NCBI RefSeq assembly: GCF_017916325.1
Contig: NC_090161.1
Location: 917,501 to 981,500 of the forward strand
Reading direction: 5' to 3'
From: Leishmania martiniquensis
Lineage: Eukaryota > Euglenozoa > Kinetoplastea > Trypanosomatida > Trypanosomatidae
DNA: 64,000 bases
Positions 60,492 through 64,000 of the stretch are shown here, one piece after another. Numbering within the stretch: position 1 is the first letter of the stretch; each line of letters starts with the position of its first letter. Below the pieces are notes generated by a model. The model saw only the letters and a list, made by a program, of their open reading frames with translations, was not told the origin of the DNA and did no database searches. The translations under genes and the position numbers were made by a program.

Positions 60492-61064
60492 CCTGAGGGG
60501 CGTGCGGCGATGCGGGAGGGCGACGCGCCCTTGCAGCCACGTGCGGTCGACAGCCGCCCTGCGGCGTCCTGCCGCCACACGGCGTGATGGGGTGCGGCGG
60601 GTGGGAGCGACGGGGGACGACGCACGAGACGGGCGGAGGGAGCGGGGCCCGCGGGTGCGCTGACCTGAGCGTGGGCGCCCTCCTGCTGAAGGGCACCCGG
60701 CATGCGCCTCGACACCGCCGCGTAGCGACCGGACAGCAGGGGCGGCCGCTTGCGCACCGGAGGCGGCCGCAGCCCGCAGCCCGCAGCCCGCAGCCCGCTT
60801 GTGCGAAGGCATGCCGCGCGCCCGTGCCCGTGTGCTGCCGAGCGCGCGGCGGGCATGTGAAGCGGATACGAGGGAAGGGCGGGTGGGTCGGGGGTGGGGG
60901 CAGGATGGGCCTGCGAGGCACGTGCACCGATTCCGCGGCAGGAGGGTCTGTCGTGGAGGCCCCTTATTCAGCCGTAGGGCTGCTGCTGCAGGTGTGCAGC
61001 GGCTGTCTGTGCATTCACATATCCGCTGACGTGCTCGCGGTGCGGGGGACGTGGGTACGGTGGG
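60492..61064 (+). repeat. Interspersed direct repeat, copy 2 (SIDER-like candidate)
   Basis: Second copy of the 573 bp repeat, identical to copy 1 over 534 bp (60510-61043) and in the same orientation. The left flank (about 60100-60490) is GC-rich, non-pyrimidine and might belong to a longer element of which copy 1 keeps only the right part. The right edge breaks at GGTACGG, after which the sequences are unrelated. Confidence 0.85.
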
Positions 61065-61362
61065 AAAGAGAGGCATCTGTGTTGAGGATGGCTCTCATTG
61101 GAGCCGTGGATGGTTCGGCTACGGCCTGTCTCTCTCTCTCTTGCTATGTGCACGCGGACTCTTAAGCACACTTTCCCTTCATGTGTCTGCACTTTATGTC
61201 CTCGCGACGACTCCCACGACGAATAATCTTCTCCTCTCTCTGCTGTATTGCTCACTGTGTATATAGAGGGCGGACATCACTCTTGGCTCGCCGTCCCGTC
61301 ACCGGGTGACTGTCAGCGGTGCGCGGGTGTTTGGCGTCTGTAACGGCATGAACTGGGCCGTG

Positions 61363-61406
61363 TCGCTTTTATTTTCGCGTTCTTTGCTCTCCTGGTGTAC
61401 TCGTAG
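61363..61406 (+). promoter_or_regulatory. Candidate spliced-leader acceptor for PPR-like gene
   Basis: A T/C-rich stretch ends in TCGTAG with AG at 61405-61406, six bases before ATG 61413. Confidence 0.45.
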
Positions 61407-61412
61407 TGCCCC

Positions 61413-63779
61413 ATGCCGGGTCCCATCTCTGTGGAGTTGGTCTCTAAGGCGTTGCGTCGCCGTGCTCAGTTGCTGCGGTGGCGACGTGAGTCGCAGATGC
61501 TGCGGGGCTCCGGCGTAGCGACAACGGCGGCATCCACAGGAATAACACACGGGGGCCTCGCGGCTGCCCAGGAGCCTCACACTACGCCGGCGTCGTCGTG
61601 GGCGACACGGTCCAGCTGTTCGTCGGCACTGGCATCCTCTCCTGGAGGCCGTGAGGGGCATGTTGGCCAAACTCTTCAGCATGCGTATTATGTGCGGGAT
61701 ACCGTGCGGTCGTCTTCACCGCTTCAGCGGCGCCTCGTTGAATGTTTGCGTCGCTCCACCCAAAAGTCGGAGGCAGCGGAGGCCTTTCTTCTTTTCGCTC
61801 GCACGCGTGCGGAGGCGCTAACGCCCGCTACCGTTGGCGAATTCACCAGCGCGATGCTGCGTCACAACGTCACTGCACAGATGGGTGTGGAGGCGTACGA
61901 GGCGGCGCTCGCGGACGCTGTGGGAGCCGCCAAGGAGAGCCCCTGGGGTCACATCGAACCAGCAGAGGCTCGGGCATTCGCCCTCTACCAGGCAAGCCGT
62001 CTTGAGCGATACACAGTGAAGGGCACTTCTTTCCAGGCGCAGCTCGGCTTGACGCTAGAGGGTGCAGACAATTCAATTGTGGCTCTCACTGAGCATCAGC
62101 TGCGCGAAAGCGCCGCTTCGTGCAGTACCCTGCCTGTGTCATGCGACGCCCTCGCCGAGCTTCTTCACCTCGACGTTTCGTGGACCACCGCCTTACATGT
62201 CTACAATTACGCCAAGGAATTGATACGCGTCGACCCGCCTGCGGACATGACAGCACGCTTGATGGGCCTCATGACAGGGTACAAGACGAACGCCCTCGGC
62301 TCACGCCCATGGGAGATGGCGCTGAGGTTGTACGACAGGCTGCTAGAGAGCGGCTACGATGTACCTTTGGATGCTCACACCTCTGCGTTGGACGCCGTGT
62401 GGCGGAGTGGGGAGAGCTTTGTGAAGCCGCATCATATCTTATCCCCAGCGGATCGCGAGTGCATGTGGAATACTCTGGTGCGTATCCGTGAGCGCGTGTC
62501 AGACTCGCAGGTGACGGGTGATGCTGGGTGTCGCTTCACCGAGGCGCTCATCAAAGCAGCTGCGGCAGCAGGGCGGTGGGAGGTGGCAGTTCAAATTCTT
62601 AGCGATATGGATGTCACCTTGGGTGCTGCTTCGCATCGTTTGTTGGTGCCCACGGCAGAGTCTTTTCTCTTCACGATGGCATCGTGCAATGCCGCGCACA
62701 ACGCCGCCCATGCCAGCGCGCTGTATGAGACGTTTAGCGCGTGGTACACACTGCGTAGCGCTCACCCTGAAGCCCTGCTAGCTTACTTGCATTCGCTTAG
62801 GCATGTGGAGCAGCTGTCGGCCCACATTGGCTCGCAAGTGGAGGCGCTTGTCATGGATGGCAAAGGACTGGATCGGCCCTGCTGCGTCGTGTGCTTGCAG
62901 CTTCTGTCATGCCAGCGCGTGCACACCAGTCAAGTGGCGAAGTGGAGAGTCGCACAGCATCTACTGCGGATGTACGACAGCAGCCCCTGGCCGCAGCAGT
63001 CGCAGGTAAGGAAGGCCGAGTTGCAGACAGTGTTTCGCTGTTGCCACCTCATTGCTGCAGCGGCGGCTGGCGACACGCGAAGGTCCCCTGTCTCGGCAGA
63101 GCCCTGCCTGCTGATGACCGAGTTGCGCGCAGATCTCATCTCCGTCTTTGGGCGGGACTCGCCCGAGTGCCGCTGGCTGGACGACGCCGAAGTTTATTCG
63201 CTTCTCACGACACACAGCTGGCAAAGCGCCATCCAGATTTACCACCGGCAAGTGACACAGCGCCCGTTGGCTCGCGTGGCGGACCTTCCCATTCCGCTGC
63301 GCCAGGTGCGCCACATGTTCGCGCAGGCGTTGCTGCGCTGCTGTCGAGCCGCCACTGACGCGGCGGGGGAGCAGGACAGTTTTCTGCTTGATGAGGAGGG
63401 GGAGGCGCAAGAGCGGGCGAAGGCGGCCGACTTCCTCACATTTGCTGTGCGCACCGTTCGAGAGGCGTACGCGGGCACGTGCGATAGCGCATCTCGCGGC
63501 ATTGTCGCGGAGCTCTTGCTCTACCAAGCTTTGCGCGCGCCACGTGCACGCGAGCGGCAGCAGCTGGCGCTGGATGCGATGCGAGAGTTGTCATGTGGGT
63601 TGGCCAGTGCCGTGACCCCGCGACGCATCGACCTTGTCGCGCAGTCTCTCTCCCTCAGCGAGGAGCATCTGCAGGGAGTCCTAGTGGACGGCAGCGCACA
63701 GCTGCGTGGAAAGGCGTTAGAGCGAGATGAGCAGCGACACATACGTGCGAACGGCTGTCTCGACAGGACGTTCACGTGA
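61413..63779 (+). CDS. Helical-repeat protein, PPR-like, probably mitochondrial
   Basis: 788 residues. The N-terminal about 90 residues are Arg/Ser-rich with few acids, suiting a mitochondrial presequence. The body is almost all alpha-helical. Several stretches read like pentatricopeptide (PPR) hairpins, for example FTEALIKAAAAAGRWEVAVQ and RPWEMALRLYDRLLESGYDV followed by a second helix. PPR proteins bind organellar RNA, and trypanosomatids use many for mitochondrial mRNA processing, editing and ribosomes. The repeats are degenerate, so a general TPR/PPR-type label is safest. The start is ATG 61413, just after an acceptor-like AG. The stop is TGA 63777-63779. Confidence 0.7.
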   Translation: MPGPISVELVSKALRRRAQLLRWRRESQMLRGSGVATTAASTGITHGGLAAAQEPHTTPASSWATRSSCSSALASSPGGREGHVGQTLQHAYYVRDTVRSSSPLQRRLVECLRRSTQKSEAAEAFLLFARTRAEALTPATVGEFTSAMLRHNVTAQMGVEAYEAALADAVGAAKESPWGHIEPAEARAFALYQASRLERYTVKGTSFQAQLGLTLEGADNSIVALTEHQLRESAASCSTLPVSCDALAELLHLDVSWTTALHVYNYAKELIRVDPPADMTARLMGLMTGYKTNALGSRPWEMALRLYDRLLESGYDVPLDAHTSALDAVWRSGESFVKPHHILSPADRECMWNTLVRIRERVSDSQVTGDAGCRFTEALIKAAAAAGRWEVAVQILSDMDVTLGAASHRLLVPTAESFLFTMASCNAAHNAAHASALYETFSAWYTLRSAHPEALLAYLHSLRHVEQLSAHIGSQVEALVMDGKGLDRPCCVVCLQLLSCQRVHTSQVAKWRVAQHLLRMYDSSPWPQQSQVRKAELQTVFRCCHLIAAAAAGDTRRSPVSAEPCLLMTELRADLISVFGRDSPECRWLDDAEVYSLLTTHSWQSAIQIYHRQVTQRPLARVADLPIPLRQVRHMFAQALLRCCRAATDAAGEQDSFLLDEEGEAQERAKAADFLTFAVRTVREAYAGTCDSASRGIVAELLLYQALRAPRARERQQLALDAMRELSCGLASAVTPRRIDLVAQSLSLSEEHLQGVLVDGSAQLRGKALERDEQRHIRANGCLDRTFT

Positions 63780-64000
63780 AAGTGTGGTGTGGGAGCGGCC
63801 CACTCACCGCATGTGCGTGCGTACGGGTGTATGCTCGGCAGCTCACGAGCAGAAACTTGTGCGAAGGATGCTCTGCCGCAGGCGTCCTCTAACGGAGCTG
63901 TTGTCGCGCGTTGAGGAGACGGAGAGGGCGCCCTGGTGGGCAGGTGGGTGGGTAGAGGCGCACGCTTTCCTCCTCCTCCCCTGCCTCATCTGCCGGTATC
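63780..64000 (+). other. 3' flank at window end
   Basis: GC- and TG-rich 3'UTR-like sequence ending with a pyrimidine tract (about 63967-63985) that may be the acceptor region of a next gene beyond the window. Confidence 0.5.

Larger units (their letters stand above)
57669..61412 (+). other. Long intergenic region (about 3.7 kb) with repeat copy 2 and unexplained segments
   Basis: The largest spacer. 57690-57960 and 58540-59170 lack the usual pyrimidine character and look coding-like in composition, but no intact gene is present; short minus-strand frames there carry kinase-like fragments (see findings). A TG run lies at about 58160-58174. About 60100-60490 resembles repeat-associated sequence and leads into copy 2. 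The acceptor tract of the PPR-like gene is at the end. Confidence 0.55.

Overview
The window is nuclear DNA from a trypanosomatid of the Leishmania lineage (Leishmaniinae). The evidence is the layout: 16 complete intronless coding regions plus one 3' fragment, all on the + strand, GC-rich with long shadow ORFs in other frames. They are separated by 0.7-3.7 kb spacers of pyrimidine tracts, CA/TG microsatellites and candidate spliced-leader acceptor AGs. This is one directional polycistronic unit with no strand switch. Genes in such a unit are co-transcribed and matured by trans-splicing, so being neighbours does not imply shared function. The genus is inferred from architecture and protein families; I cannot name a species.

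Layout: the end of a HECT ubiquitin ligase (1-303); a giant 5,128-residue protein of about 33 fibronectin-III-like repeats with a WSXWS-like signature (1497-16883); a 3 kb spacer; Mcm10 (19870-22644); a PXMP4/PMP24 peroxisome-type membrane protein (23320-24003); a coiled-coil protein (24739-26067); a MATH-BTB protein (27284-29206); a large protein whose kinase domain lacks the catalytic residues (30925-34494); a small RRM-like protein (35391-36056); a predicted mitochondrial membrane protein (36762-37847); a small Cys-rich zinc protein (38664-39026); phosphatidylinositol synthase (39719-40399); a 1,520-residue coiled-coil protein (42512-47074); a quadruple-CX9C protein (48480-48911); a FYVE-finger kinase with intact catalytic residues (50255-51712); a J-domain/zinc-finger protein (53177-54628); a calcineurin A-type phosphatase (56172-57668); and a helical-repeat (PPR-like) protein (61413-63779).

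The most notable non-coding feature is a pair of direct repeats of about 573 bp (55090-55662 and 60492-61064) with a 534 bp core that reads as identical. They flank the calcineurin A gene. Size and position suggest a SIDER-type degenerate retroposon, but the near-identity is unusual for that class, and recombination between the copies would excise or circularise about 5.4 kb carrying the phosphatase.

Main candidates for new biology: the giant FN3 array with its WSXWS-like Trp/Arg signature, the pseudokinase, the repeat-flanked calcineurin A without the usual autoinhibitory tail, and the four-CX9C protein. All functional statements rest on motifs read by eye. No database search or structure prediction was run. 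Start codons were set to the first sensible ATG downstream of a splice-acceptor-like tract, because several long open frames begin at non-ATG codons.
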